Shown piece after piece: positions 10,888-23,221 of a stretch of 63,291 bases of DNA. This DNA comes from Gamarada debralockiae (taxonomy: Eukaryota > Ascomycota > Leotiomycetes > Helotiales > Hyphodiscaceae), in the NCBI GenBank assembly GCA_002803225.1, contig NXFV01001880.1, positions 1 through 63,291 on the forward strand, given 5' to 3'. Made by a program: the position numbers and the translations under genes. The notes beneath the pieces are model-generated. The model had not been told where the DNA came from. It worked only from the letters and a program-made list of their open reading frames with translations, and searched no databases. The first letter of the stretch is position 1; each line of letters begins with the position of its first letter.

Positions 10888-12882
10888 GACGGGCAGCTGA
10901 GAAGGTGTGGCATTTATTTCAGGGGAAGATTGCCATCCTGCAGATGTTTCTTTGGGAGTGAACGACCAGAAGGGAAATAATTGTGAGGGCTCTCTATCTC
11001 GGGGAATATCACCGAGATATAGCGGGGGGCCCAAAACGAGTGCTAAATGCGCCTCGGACACCAAGCATACTACTTGTACAGACCCTTAAACATCTGCATA
11101 ACTGCGGCGAGGACAGGGATAGTAAGCTTGACGCGGTTGGTAAATTACAGGCTCCTATTGGTTGGATAAAAGCCAGCTTACGGACTTTAAGAGAGGGCTG
11201 CATGAGCGTGACTGTAAGCCTTGTTGTTTTGACATAAATCGCGCCCAGTCAGCAGGATTGGTTGGTAGAAATTACAACTGGTAGGAGTCCACAAAGCAGC
11301 TCCCCTGGAGTGTTTTGAAGCGATGTTGATTCCGGAAGGAAGGATAGAGAAGTATTAACTCTATATTTTCAATGAACAGCACAGATAAAAGGACAGGAAG
11401 AGAGAGCAAATGAAGGACAGGGGTAAACTTCGGGTAAATCTGCGCATCGACATGTGGTAAAGCTTCTCTCGCTCAGATTTCTTGAAAACAAAGCTTCTCC
11501 CAGCAACGAACGGAATGTTGGGGAGGTGAGTGTAAAATCTATCACTCATTGCATATTGGTGCTGTTCCTACTTTATGATTAGTATTAACAATCGACGTAC
11601 AGTGATACTTCGGAGCTTCTCGTCCAACTCGCTTTCCTTCGCCCTCCACAGCTTCCCTGTTTTACCCCGAACTCGACCTCATCGCCAGCAATCTATACAT
11701 TTATGCCCAAGTCCGAATTTGCTTGCGCGCCCTTGTCGAATATGCCCATGTCGAAGAATACATGCAAAGTGGGTGGAGGAGGCTTTGGCGGATACTAGGA
11801 TCAACCAGCCATGATCTCTCATGGTCGCTGAAACGCTCAAAAACACCCCCGTGGTGCTGCTCTCATGTTCTTAAGCCGGCTCAATCGATAGCGGGGTCGA
11901 TTTCAGATGGTAGCTACAATGGACTGTATTCGAGTAATCGTCCAGCGGTCCGGGAGGAAGGTCCTCGGGAGTGATACTTCCCTTAGAAATTCCAGTCATT
12001 ACTCCCAAAGATTGGTATGGGCACAAGGACTACAATTTCTTATCATCCTGGATCTTCAATGATGGGCACGTTTCCAGAATTGGGGCTGGCCATTATCTCA
12101 GGCACTAAGGGAAGAACTTCCTCACACAGGCAATACGGGAGTGCAAACGCGCTCCAGTGACCAGCTCTCCAGGCCAGAACTTATGCGTCTGTCCGGGGCT
12201 ATCGGCCTGATTTGGGCTGCTGTGGAGAGTTTCAAGTCTTCCACAATCAATGTGCACAGGACATTCAATAATTTGATGCCATTAGTTTGGACAGCATGAT
12301 AGGGCATGCAAAGCTCCTTCACGTGAGAATCAAGCGGCTTTCACCAGTAGGAGAGACTAGCTTCGGTCAAGGACTCAAATCAGACAACAGAATACCTGTA
12401 TTCGGGAACGGTGCTTCAATTGGAGATACCAAGGTATTTCATACCTCATTGGGCTCGAGAATAAGTAAGCTGGTACTTTGAGGTAAATCATTCCGTGGCC
12501 GAAAGGGGCAAGCAACTACGTTATGAAAGTTGCCATTTTCGTTTACCCCGCACCTGCCCCACTCTTTGGGGAGCCAACTTGGACAGACTGCCACACCACA
12601 TACGGGAGCAACTACTACAATTGTCCATTTGGATCCACAAAGTTACTACATCAGGGGGTAGTTGCCGTTCCGGAATATGCGCACTTTTAGGTCTGTTGAC
12701 ATCGAGCCGCTCGAACGACAATGATTTAGGCCGTCCATAGTCTACTTTGAGTAACCTCCCATTTATTTCCTACATATCTGTTTATCTTGTTATTCTACAA
12801 CTTTCCTCTGCCAGATTTTCAACCTCAACAAATTTCTCGTACAAGACTCTTTCAAGGATTGGCTGAAGCTACTGCTTATATC
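10888..12882. promoter_or_regulatory. Divergent intergenic region between transporter and PhyH-like gene
   Basis: This ~2-kb stretch has no recognisable domain. Short, coding-like scraps occur (for example near 11660-11800, 11980-12110 and 12523-12690) but no frame is long or consistent. It may hold remains of a dead gene plus the promoters of both flanking genes, which point away from each other. Confidence 0.35.
12523..12690 (+). CDS. Possible small 55-aa protein
   Basis: An ATG-started frame of 56 codons with a hydrophobic start (MKVAIFVYPAPAP) and two Cys in a Tyr/Asn-rich middle. I recognise no family. It could be a small secreted-type protein, the last exon of a dead gene in this gap, or chance. 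It lies 190 bp upstream of the PhyH-like start on the same strand. Confidence 0.15.
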   Translation: MKVAIFVYPAPAPLFGEPTWTDCHTTYGSNYYNCPFGSTKLLHQGVVAVPEYAHF

Positions 12883-13925
12883 ATGGCGGCCGTACTTCAA
12901 CACTCTGCTTTCCACGGCCTTTCATTCGAGCCCATTTCTCAAAAGGTCCCTCGAATTAGATCCAATGAAGGAGATTATGTCGAACAAAATTTGCTGGGCT
13001 GGATGCACCCTACGCCATCCGATGCGACGTTAGACGAGATGTGGCGTCGATTTGAGGACGACGGATACCTCTTTATCAAGGGTCTCATTCCGCGCGAAGA
13101 TGTCCTAGACATGCGCGAGCAGTAAGCCTCACACGCAACTTCCAAGGAACACTGCCTGATATATGCTTTAGCTACTTCTCCTTACTCTCCGACACCAAGA
13201 TCCTTAAACCCGGAACCTCACCACGAGACGGCATCTTCAACCCAGACGAAGACCCCCTTCTGCACCACGGTGTCGGCGGCTCCTCACTCCCCGAAGAACA
13301 AGCGAAAGTGGACCGTTTAGTTTCCGCGCACCTAACGAAAGAATATCTCGAGTTCATCTCCCACCCGGCACTCCGCTCTTTTGTGCGCAAATTCATGGGC
13401 TGGAAGAACGAAGTCCTAGTCAAGCGCTCTATGCTCCGTCACAACGTCCCCGGTGGCCTCAGTACTGGGATCCACTATGACCGGATCTTTCTCCGGCACG
13501 GCGAAGCCGAGTTCCTCACAGCCTGGGTACCGATAGGCGATTGTGCTGCCAACGGTGGAGGACTCATGTACATCGAAAGCTCATCACACATTGGGAAAGC
13601 GATGGAAGCGGAGTTCATGGAGCGCGCGAAGGATATGCCCGACGAAGAGCGCTTGAGTGGTTTCAACAAGAACATGGCTGCGAATGGGCAGCTTGCTCAA
13701 GATGCGGCGACGTTTGGGATAGGGAAAGGGAAATGGTTAACGGCGAATTATGAGGCTGGTGATGTGGTGTTCCATAATCCGTATATGATTCATGGAGCGG
13801 TGAAGAATGAAGATTTTGCAAGTGGGAGGATTCGGTTGAGTACTGATTTGAGGTTTTATGAGGAGGGGAGTGATTTGGATCATAGGTGGATGCAGAGGCA
13901 TTGGGCTCCTGATGATGGGCTGTGA
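12883..13925 (+). CDS. Phytanoyl-CoA dioxygenase-like (PhyH) protein
   Basis: Model: join(12883..13121, 13172..13925), 330 aa, one 50-nt intron (GTAAGC...TTTAG). The product is a non-haem Fe(II)/2-oxoglutarate oxygenase of the PhyH family. The metal triad is visible: H-x-D in GIHYDRIF and the distal His in NPYMIHGA, with the oxoglutarate-binding Arg in SGRIRLSTDLRF. The N-terminal FEDDGYLFIKGLIPREDV segment is typical. Such enzymes hydroxylate lipids or secondary metabolites; the substrate cannot be read from sequence. Start 12883 (MAAVLQHS) is favoured over an in-frame upstream ATG at 12787 because it lies close to the conserved part. It looks intact. Confidence 0.88.
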
Positions 13926-14366
13926 TGGGCTGGACGGTGCGACGAAGAGAGGTTAATCTTTGCTCTGAGGTTCTTGATATGTTACATTGAACTTGGGCCC
14001 TTGGGCCCCTCACAATCTTTACGCAGCCGCATTCGGATCCCCCCCAAAAAGCTCGGATCGGGAGTAGGGGGAAACGCCACAGCCGCCTGGACTAACCTCA
14101 AATCGCACTACTGTATATTTCATTTCGAGCTAACCTCGATTCGTATTGACTCCTTGGCATGACGTCCCACTGGTAGGTAGTCGCATTCGCATCCGCTTCT
14201 CATATTCTTTCCTCCACCTCCGAGAAAGCCACGTACATGGATACTGGCTTTGAGTCTCAATATCTCATTGTTCCATATGCAGGCAGATATCATCCCACTG
14301 CTTTCCATTTTCGTCGACCGTAGTCGGAGGAATCTCACGACCGATAGTTCGGGCGAGTGAAATCAG
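13926..14366. other. Intergenic region downstream of the PhyH-like gene
   Basis: No gene seen. It contains the 3' flank of the PhyH-like gene and borders the duplicated SDR promoter segment that starts near 14367. Confidence 0.4.
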
Positions 14367-14962
14367 TGAATCTGAATGCGATTTTCACAGAGATATATGC
14401 TCATTTCTTCTCAGGTTTTTGTTTCTCGTTATCTCCAAGTACTCAAGATACCCAGTTCCCCGCTCTTCCCTTTTCAATATATAATAATATCATCCACACC
14501 CAGTGCACTGCCCAAACCGTAGTAACTATTTACTGCCATGGTAGCCCTAACCACAGTCCGTGCTTCCACGCCCTCCTGCTCTACCCTCCTCGCGCAGCAT
14601 GCGCGGAAACCATGCACCTATTTCATCGGCCGCTCCCAAGAAGCCGGCGATTGCATTATTCGTGAAGGCCGACACGAGCTTGATTCGCAACGTTGACGAC
14701 GTGTGTCGAAAAATAAAGGCTAGGGAGAAGAAGATTAACATCTTGTTCTTGAGTACGGGGACTTTTGCTAGGACTAGTAAAAGTAGAACACCCCCCCTCC
14801 CCCCCCTTCCTCCGCGACGGGGGAGGACTTTGACTAATAGGTTGTGGCAGAGACAGAAGAGAATCTCCTGACGGCCATTGCACTGGTGTATTATTCACGA
14901 ACCCGCTTCATCACTAATCTCCTTCCCCTCCTACAATCTGCGCCCTTTCTCCGCCGCGTTGA
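14367..14962 (+). pseudogene. SDR pseudogene, copy A (truncated)
   Basis: From ATG 14538 the sequence follows the SDR pseudogene at 20842: the MVALTTVRAS start, the FIGRSQEAGD segment, KADTSLIRNVDDVC and the RFITNLLPLLQSAP region near 14900-14950. It has an internal deletion removing the NAD(P)-binding Gly-rich loop, several frameshifts and a truncated end. Homology to copy B begins about 170 bp before the ATG, so the promoter was duplicated too. It is a dead relic of a short-chain dehydrogenase/reductase-like gene of a type seen near fungal secondary-metabolism clusters. Confidence 0.7.
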
Positions 14963-15124
14963 CCTTCCATCTCACGTGCAATCATATACTCGAAAATCAT
15001 GGAGGTGTATTTGAGACTATGTAGCCAAAGCATATGCGTATCAATACTAAACCAAGATCCCATATCAACAAGTCCTGGCAAATTAATGTTCGCTCACTAC
15101 GATCCTGTTCTCGCAGGACTGAGG

Positions 15125-17698
15125 CTAAAGGTATAAGTGATTCACGTCAACTCCGCCATTGAATTCGGAAATGAACTCCTTGCTCGCGGTAACAGTCCTC
15201 CGAATGTGAGAGAAACATACTCGGCTCTTCTCCTTCTTAGCCAAGGCTTGCGCTGTAGCCATGACATTCTTGATCTAGAGTCTATTGTGAGCCAAGGGGA
15301 CGGGAGATGTGTCACAAGAGTCTCTCACCTGCCTGCCATTGAGCTTGCTACTAACTAAAAGCTGCAACTCCGCGTCACTAATCATCGCTTCTCCTTGAGG
15401 TGTCTTCGCTGTTGCAATGAACTGTTTCCAGACCTTCCTTCCCGCGTCGTTGGTCAAATCGCCGTATCTCAACATAATGTGGATTCTGCTGAGAATTGCC
15501 ACATCGAACTCGGAAACGCGGTTTGTTGTGAGAAACATAATTCCCTCGCAATATTCTAACTTGCGAAGGAATACTGAGACAAGGCTGTTGCGAGTCAGAT
15601 TCTCCGACGTCCGTTGCTCGAGAAAGACATCCGCTTCGTCCAGGAGAAGGATAGCGTTCCAATGGCGGGCGATCTTGAAGATCCGAGAGAGTTGCGCTTC
15701 GAGCTTGGCTGCATCCATCGGCAATTCCCCAGCAGAAATCTGACGGTTAGACTAGGCTTCGGAGACGCAAGGCAGCAAAACATACCGAATAAAGGGGTCG
15801 TTTCAGGAGCTCAGCTACTGCCTCTGCTGTCAAGGTCTTTCCCAGTCCGGGCTGGCCACTTCCGCATGTTAGCGCAATCGACATAAAAGAAACGATCTAG
15901 AGCCGTACTGCAAGAGGATGTTAAGCCCTCTTCCTTTCCCTGTGATGACATCATCAAACATCACCCCAGGGTCACTACGAGCCTCAACGAGAGCCATAAT
16001 GACATTTTTTTGCTCATCGGAAATCGACAAAGAATTGAAAGGTAAGGGTGACCATTCGATTTTTTCGATATCGGCGACCGCAAACTCCGCTACGCAAGTA
16101 TTCAGCTTGATATCTATAGTATAATGCAAGATATACTCACCCCACGTCTTCTCACCAAAACTGAAACCCAGCACAGTTGGACAGCAGATAAGTAAATCGT
16201 CCTCCGTGAGCTCGGCTGGCTCAACACCATCGCTCTTAACTACGGTGCGGGACGACCATCCCGGGGGCGGCCGATTTGGCTTCATCATGTCCAGGTCGGT
16301 GCGTGGTCTGGAATAATTAGGATTCATCTTCCAGAAGAAGTCGGGATCGATCATAACTCGACTATCGACAGACAGCCGTACAGGGTCTCCATCGTACATG
16401 TAAAATGCTTCACCGCGGCAATGGACCAGGCGAATATCTTTGAAGGTGACGAACTTTCGACCGCACTCAACGATATTGGCCTTAACCAGCTTTTCGTCCT
16501 GGTGGTACTTGAGAGGAAACGCTCGAAGGGTGTTGATGCGCTTCGTACCGTGGAATTTGGGAATGGTGAGGTTGATGGGCGCTGTGCCAAACGTTTTGCC
16601 ATCAAAATCAAGATACCGGCACGCCATACTGAAGTATTTCTCCCCTGACCGTTTCTTCTCCTCTTCCGCAGAATCGTATATGACGCATCGCGGCTTTTTC
16701 GTACCAAAACATGTCGTGTAGACGAAGGTATTTGGCTTAAATAGCAGCGGAAGCAAATCATAAGTAATCTCACTATGGTCTAGGAGCGGGAGGAGATTCT
16801 GGGACGTTGGCATATAGATTGTCTTGACGCTGTCGATTAACAGATCGAGGTGCTTTATGGACGTTATCTTGGCGGCATCAGCCTGAATGCGGCTTCGATG
16901 CGATTCAAGTTCTGGGAGGTAATGGTAAAGTAGATTTTGCTCGATCTTTATGCAGTTAGTCACAAGGTATTTCCCTCTGATAGGAGGAAGGACTCACGGT
17001 AGGCTTGTCAACCATCAGACTAATACCATAGACATCTTTCAAGACCTCCCTTAAAATGTCTCGCAGCTCTTCCGATTTGATATCGACATAGGATGTTGCG
17101 TCTTTCGTGTCACGGTCTAGAATATCCCCATTAAGTGGAAGGATTATCTGCAATGGCAAGTTCCTACTTACCAATCCGCGTTCGCATAACAGACACATAT
17201 TCATCAAATGTCTTTACCTTCCTCTCTAAAGATTCCTCGATCGTGTATTCCCCCTTCTCCTCATCCCACCTAAGTGAGTCATTAGCCGTATTTCATTGCT
17301 ATACCGGTAAAGGCATACACTTCAATTACCATCTTGCACTCCAGCTTAGAAGCTCGGGTAGCCTTAGGAAGAGCGTCAGGTTTGACAGCTTCGGGTGACT
17401 TTGGAGGCTTTGACTTTGCGTCAATGAGCTTCAAGACAAGCTGTTCGAGATCCCGGGATGTAAGCGGCGGTGTGGGTGCCTGGGGGTGTACGTTCTCAGA
17501 AGGCGAGTTAGAGCAGGTGCATTTTGAGGTAGAGGCAATCTCCATCGCCACGACTGCCTTGACCACGTCAATGAACTGTTGGGCACCGTTCAACGTAACC
17601 AACTGCTCGGATGATGATTGGCTCTGGCTACTTGGCGGTGTACTTGCTTTTGCTAGGTCCGTTTGGGCTCTGGTTTGAATTATCTCCTTTGAAGCCAT
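15125..17698 (-). CDS. Fungal AAA+ ATPase (DUF7025/AAA type), paralog 1
   Basis: Model: complement(join(15125..15274, 15329..15739, 15786..15858, 15909..16089, 16141..16945, 16998..17116, 17172..17269, 17319..17698)), 738 aa; seven introns of 46-55 nt. The N-terminal third is polar and low in complexity; the middle has the conserved block typical of these proteins (TWAEFAVADIEKIEW near the AAA start). The AAA module is complete: Walker A GQPGLGKT, Walker B ILLLDEADVFLEQR, sensor-1 FLTTNRV, and SRIHIMLRY containing the arginine finger, then GRQIKNVMATAQALAKKEK. These proteins are presumed cytosolic ATP-driven remodelers of unknown target. The start 17698 (MASKEIIQ) is a true ATG. All joins preserve frame. 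It lies between two dead copies of one SDR gene and is paralogous to the gene at 32292. Confidence 0.9.
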
Positions 17699-20660
17699 TG
17701 TCTGCAAAGAGGATAGTAGATGACTTTGATGGAAATGATATACAGAAGTGAGATGCTTCAGAAGTTGATTGAAGAGCTGAAGAATGTAGAGGGGAATGAT
17801 CGATCAAACTTGAGGAGAAATTTGTACTCTTATATATTCGTCAACCCTCACGCCTGTTGGAATGAGTAATCAGTAACTCTGGTTCTAGGCAGATAGTGCT
17901 GCCTGCTGAGTCACATGGCATCACATATCATCACATAACTCAGAGACCACTTGATCAATATGACAGTTATAGGGAGGATCCTGTCCATAAGTACAGACTA
18001 CTGTACTTGGTTTGTTCATTAGTATCTCCAGTATCTTTACAGCCTTAATATTCCAACCACATTCTCCTACCCTTTCGTCCATCACGTGACCATATAGCAA
18101 GAACGCTATTCATCAGAATAGCAGTCTAATCCGTCTTGAGAGTCCAATGCCGGAGAGTCCATCACTTGCAGAAGCAGGATGTGTTGGCGCATTGAATAAT
18201 CAAGATGACGTCGTTGATTCATGTTGCAGCAATGTGGGGGAAGCAAGACATGGATGTGGCATTGGCTACATTTGGACCGTGCATATTGTTAGAGGAGGAG
18301 TTTATGTCGTATCGATTGTGCAGTTGTCCACAGTGGAACCTCTCCGTATGTACTCCGATCCTTGATATCTTCCATTGAGTTAAGGAAACGCTGCAGAGAT
18401 ATCATAGCTTGTAGGTGGGATCCCAGCCTTGCCCCCTGTAGTTGGTAGGAAAGAGCTGTGATACGTGGAAGCCTGCCATTCATCACCAGAAGCCTAGCCC
18501 ATTTTGGCAGACCAGCGCCGGAGACATAACGCTGTTCCTCCTCTATCCACGGTTGCCGCAAGATGCACTGGCACTTTCAATAATCGATATGGCATATCGA
18601 TACATCACGCAGGAAACATGGGGCCAAGTAACACATTGAAGTGGTGTATCACAGTCTTCCCCCAATGAGAAGAAATAAAGCGAGTTTGATTGCTCTGATT
18701 GAGTAGATGGATATCTTTGATCGAATAAGACACAGTTGAACGAGAAGCCGATGGGTAGTAAGTTACAGGAGAGATATACGCGACCTCCTAATCTGGTCAT
18801 TGATGCCGAAGTGGAAAGACATGCATGCTCTAGAGCTTGAAATGTTGTTTTTTGATATTGAAGCGCCCCTGATAGAATCCGTAACTTCGGATACTTACAT
18901 CATCCCTTTTCTGGCCCACAATTTCCGCATGTTGCACTGGTTTTGAGAAACAATCAATATCCCACGTACACAACATAATACATGGATGATATTGGTATGC
19001 AACTGGGGATCATCCCTTCGATCGCTAGTTTGCAGGCAGCATCGTCACCCCCGAAGCAGCTGGCGGGCCGTTATTGATGCACAGCGCACTAGCCTCTGAA
19101 TCACAACTTATTACTCCTCCTCGACAACGTAGCTCACAAGTTGTGATTTCACAGTCGAAGAAGGCAACGGCAAATTGACCTCTTACAATTCACCCAAACG
19201 TCTACGATATATGGATGCCGAGTCCTTGACAAGAATCTGTTTAGTTATCGATTAGTTCCCGCGTGATCTGGATTTTGGTGTCTCACAGCAATCGAGCCGG
19301 GAAATCTGGACCGTCACAGGGATTGAGAACCACCATCTCTGGCCAATCAAGCCATCATGCCATGAAAGAAAGTGAAAGCGTGACTTTATTTCTTACCGTT
19401 TCATTTGTGGTCCTTTGCTTCCCTTGCTGTGAAGGCCGCTTCCATCATGCGTCCCTACCAGCACTGAGTCTTGAAGTTAAGCCACGATTCGATCCATGAA
19501 CTCTTTCCTCTAGCCGGCAGGCATGAAAGACCGGGACATGCATCTAGAACCCCAACATCATAATGCGAGCTGAGGAGAGTTACGGTAGATATCGAGACCT
19601 CCATCTCCCTTCTATGCCATCCGCTCACACTGTCACACACTTTCAAGCTGATGAAATGCTCCGAGAGGCACTAAGCTTAGCCCGGACGCCTTTACTCTCC
19701 TTTTTGGGCCATCTCCTCACAGATCAAGCTATGAAAGTTTCTCTCCCCTGCATTCTGATTCACATTTAGCAAAGGGGATGACCCAAACGCTGCCACAACT
19801 CAGTCCTCCAGGGTGCCCTAACTCCGTAACCCGACTCACATCATGCTTAAAGGGCTTTAAAATTCGTGCAACGGGAAGGTTACGTCGAGGAAGGGAGGCT
19901 CGGCCTATCCCTGAATAGTTAGGGAATTCGTACAAAGCGTCTCAGGGAGGAACCACGTCGGCGGGAAAGTTGCATTGATAAGAGGGGTATCGGCACTATT
20001 ACTCATATACTTTGTATATACCCTAAGATTCATGGGATGAGGCTGTGCTAGGACTGTCACCGAATGAGAGAGTATATCAGGGATTAGTGCTCCTTTTAAG
20101 TGCCGTGATATTCACGTAGTGATGGATCTGCACCAAGAGAGTATGGCATGATGGGCTGCACGTGTAGAATTGGCATTAAAGAGAGGACGCCCATGCACTA
20201 GGCTGATCCCACGAAGCATTCTATCAATCAGCCCGCGTGAGGCAGACTCAAATTAACACCGATACAAGGGATTATACTAACGCTCAACTTATCTTACCAC
20301 CGGAGCCATACCCTTCCATTAGTGTAGCTTGCGCTGAAGTAATTCTTCTTGCGTTGCTTCCATGCTTGACTCTCCTGCTTCTTCACGGATATTTCCTCAA
20401 TGCAATCTCACCACTGCATGAATCTTATGGCAGCCAGCAGGCACAAAAGTCACCAACAACCCAAGGCAGTAGAAAACTTCTTATATAAACAACAAGGGAA
20501 CTATAACCGATATTAAAGGGGGCCAGAAGATGATCTTCCTCTATCGGTTCAAGCTGACTCGGCGGCGTGCTCAGAGTTAACGGCTCATATCAGGTTAGAG
20601 CGTAACAGCTCAGGTCCAAAGACAGCAATGGAAATTGCTGATGTCGAGATTCTGACGTCG
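17699..20660. other. Long gene-free stretch
   Basis: About 3 kb without a recognisable gene. It includes the AAA promoter side (17699-18100) and scattered short frames that do not resemble any family. Structural features are a near-perfect palindrome at 18583-18601 (ATCGATATG/CATATCGAT) and an 11-bp-stem hairpin at 19099-19148. Confidence 0.4.
19099..19148. repeat. Hairpin, 11-bp perfect stem
   Basis: AATCACAACTT (19099-19109) is followed 28 nt later by its exact reverse complement (19138-19148). No gene is nearby. It may be a transposon-end remnant or chance. Confidence 0.45.
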
Positions 20661-21855
20661 AATACAATAAATCCGAATGCGTTTTTGATGGAGATATATA
20701 TGATCATTTCTTTCAGGGGGGTTTTTTTTTCTCGTTATCTCCAAGTACTCAATATACCCAGTTCCAACTCTTCCATCTCAATATATAATAATACCATCCA
20801 CATCCAGTGCGCTGTCCCCATCGCACTAACTATTCACAACAATGGTAGCCCAACCACAGTCGCGCCTCCAACGCCCTCCTCGCCTCTAACCTCCCTAGGC
20901 TGGTGGCTGTCTTCGTAGGCAGCACCAGCTGCATCGGCGAATTCACACTTAAGGCATTCACGCAACATTCGCGGAAACTACACACCTATGTCATCGGCCG
21001 CTCCCAAGAAGCCGGCAATCGCATTGCTACGGAATACAAGAAATTGAATCCAGAAGGCGAATTTATATTCATGAAGGCCGATACGAGCTTGATTCGCAAC
21101 GTTGACGACGTCTGTCGAGGAATAAAGGCTAGGGAGAAGACGACCAACCCTTATTCTTGACTATGAGGACTTTTGCCAAAACTGGTATGTGAAAACCCTC
21201 ATAGAAGGACTTGGGCTGATAGGTTGTGGCGGAGAGAGAAGAGAAGCTCCTCACGCTATTTCACTGACGTATTATTCACGAACCCGCTTCATCACCAATC
21301 TCTTCCCTCTCCTACAATCCGCGCCCTCCCTCCACCGCGTCGTATCTGTCTCCTAGAGCACAAAAGAAGGTCCTATCGACGCCTCTGATTTCAGCTGTTT
21401 CCACGCCCTAACCTTCCCACCCTTAGCAGCCCGCGGACGAGCTGCTTCCCTCGTAATACTGGGTCTCGAAGCCGCATCACGCCAAGCTTCTTCCGCCTCA
21501 TTTATGCACGTATTCCCTGGAGCAGTAAAAACTAATATCGCTCGGGATATGAAGGGTTTCACGGGTTTGGTTGTTGGAGGTGTTTTTAGTGTGTTGGGAC
21601 GATGGATGTAAATTACGCCTGAGGAGATGGGGAAGAGGCATTTGTTCTTTGCTACGATTCGATATATAAGAGTAGGGAGGGGAAGGAGGGATTCCAGAGG
21701 CTGAAACGGATTGAGGGAGTTAAGATGGCGAGGGGGGCGGATGGGAAGGTTGGGAGTGGTGTGTATTCTATTCAGCATGATTGTGGATTGTGAGGCCGGA
21801 GATAGAGAAGCTTTTAGCTGGGCTTACGAAGGTGGGGTTGGTAGAGAAGGTTTGA
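20661..21855 (+). pseudogene. SDR pseudogene, copy B (near full length)
   Basis: ATG 20842 begins a decayed short-chain dehydrogenase/reductase. Legible blocks in changing frames are VAVFVGSTSCIGE (the NAD(P)-binding Gly-rich loop), FTLKAFTQHSRK, YVIGRSQEAGNRIATEY, KADTSLIRNVDDVC, NLFPLLQSAPSLHRVVS, and a C-terminus ending near EKLLAGLTKVGLVEKV with TGA at 21853. A frame shift within about 30 bp of the ATG and several later shifts and stops make it non-functional. The upstream ~180 bp (AT-rich, with the shared CTCGTTATCTCCAAGTACTC block) matches copy A at 14367-14537. The two copies lie in the same orientation around the AAA gene. Confidence 0.75.
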
Positions 21856-22137
21856 GCGCATGCAGAGGGCGATTTTGAGAGGATCACTGGTCAGGGTGAA
21901 CATACTGATTGCTTGCGATTTCTTCAGGTTGGCGCTGTTTAGTCTTCCTGGCGTTTTATACCATAGCATCGGCCTATACTATTTTGCTTTCAAGCCGAGG
22001 GTTCAAATTCTTCAACCATCCCATCTTGCAAGATCAAACCCCTTCACCCTTACGAAGTTCGTCGTGTCCTTCACTTCCAAATAAGAACCCAATGCTTGCA
22101 ATCCCCACGAGAATACTGCACAACACCAGTTTCGCCT

Positions 22138-23221
22138 TCAGTCATTCACTACCATGTTGCTCCTTAGTTCCACCATCTCGGATACAATGATGAGTTGACA
22201 GACAAGACTGGACGCGAGGAACTTCGTCGCAATGAACACTGCATTGTTAACAGCTACAAACAAGAGAGATGAAAAATCATGGTGCCAACAAACAAATAAA
22301 AGAGCGATATAGTCTGTGCCCGCTACCACCCAAGACTCTGCAGCTGCATCGAAAACCTTACCCCAGAGCTCCTTCTTCTTTGTCCCGCACTGAATATTGG
22401 TTGCTGTGCTGCTCGATGTCTTCTCTTCCCTCCTGTCGGTTTGCATCTGCTGTTGTAGAATCATTCTTGTATTTCCAGCAGCAATCCTCTGGTTTATTCT
22501 GATATAAGCTCGGGCAAGTATTGGAGGGCATGGCACAAGCTAAATGAATCGAAAGCGCAAGACAAGCGTACACTTCTGGCATAAACCAATTCAAGCAGCC
22601 CCACGCCAGAATCATCCGACGGCTGACCTCGATACACGTCAACAATACATTGACCACAGCCCCAAGCGCCAATCCCATCTTCAAGATATGAAATCCAAGC
22701 AGAGACTTGGCCGAAAGATGCACGGAGCTTGAGACCCAATGGTGACGGCTCGGACCCGGAGAGTATGCGAGCCCGGTCTGCATACTCGAATAAAGTTGAA
22801 GGACAAGCAACAACGCCACCGAGTGATAGCAGCAGTGTGAGAATGGGGTAGTAGAATGACGATAGGGAGGCGGTGGAGGACAGAGCAGCGAGGCTTAAGA
22901 GGATCGTCTCGTCGATGCTGGGGCCGAAGGCGGATAAGAAACTGGGCGTGAGGCCCAGGATAATTTGTGCTGAGGCGTAGTTGGCTTTACGTATCTCTGA
23001 GGGGAAGTTCATGATGCAGTCGGTGTGGTGATAACATCGCGAAAAGTTTTGGCATTGCCTGTGCCGTTGTAGTACTGTTGAAGTGGGTTGTTGAACAGAC
23101 TGTTGAAGACACGTTTGAGAAGGTAGCGCCGTCTGTGGGCATCCAGCACTGAAATCTCCGCATGTTTGGCTGCGGCGGAGAGATAACCCAGAATTATCAA
23201 TCTTCTCATTCTCTTCATCAT
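22138..23221 (-). pseudogene. Multi-span membrane protein pseudogene, unknown family
   Basis: Reading leftwards from ATG 23221, four consecutive frames carry what looks like one protein: an N-terminal MMKRMRRLIILGYL helix and FNSLFNNPLQQYYNGTGNAK; NFPSEIRKANYASAQIILGL; FEYADRARILSGSEPSPLGL; then a hydrophobic part (VVNVLLTCIEVSRRMILAW, LALSIHLACAM), and finally FSSLLFVAVNNAVFIATKFL. Frame changes near 23010, 22730 and 22400 do not coincide with good introns, so I call it dead. I infer four or more membrane spans. I do not know its function. Confidence 0.55.

Noticed and set aside
18289..18561. 90-aa minus-strand frame
   Set aside because: It has no ATG (TTG start) and no recognisable domain.
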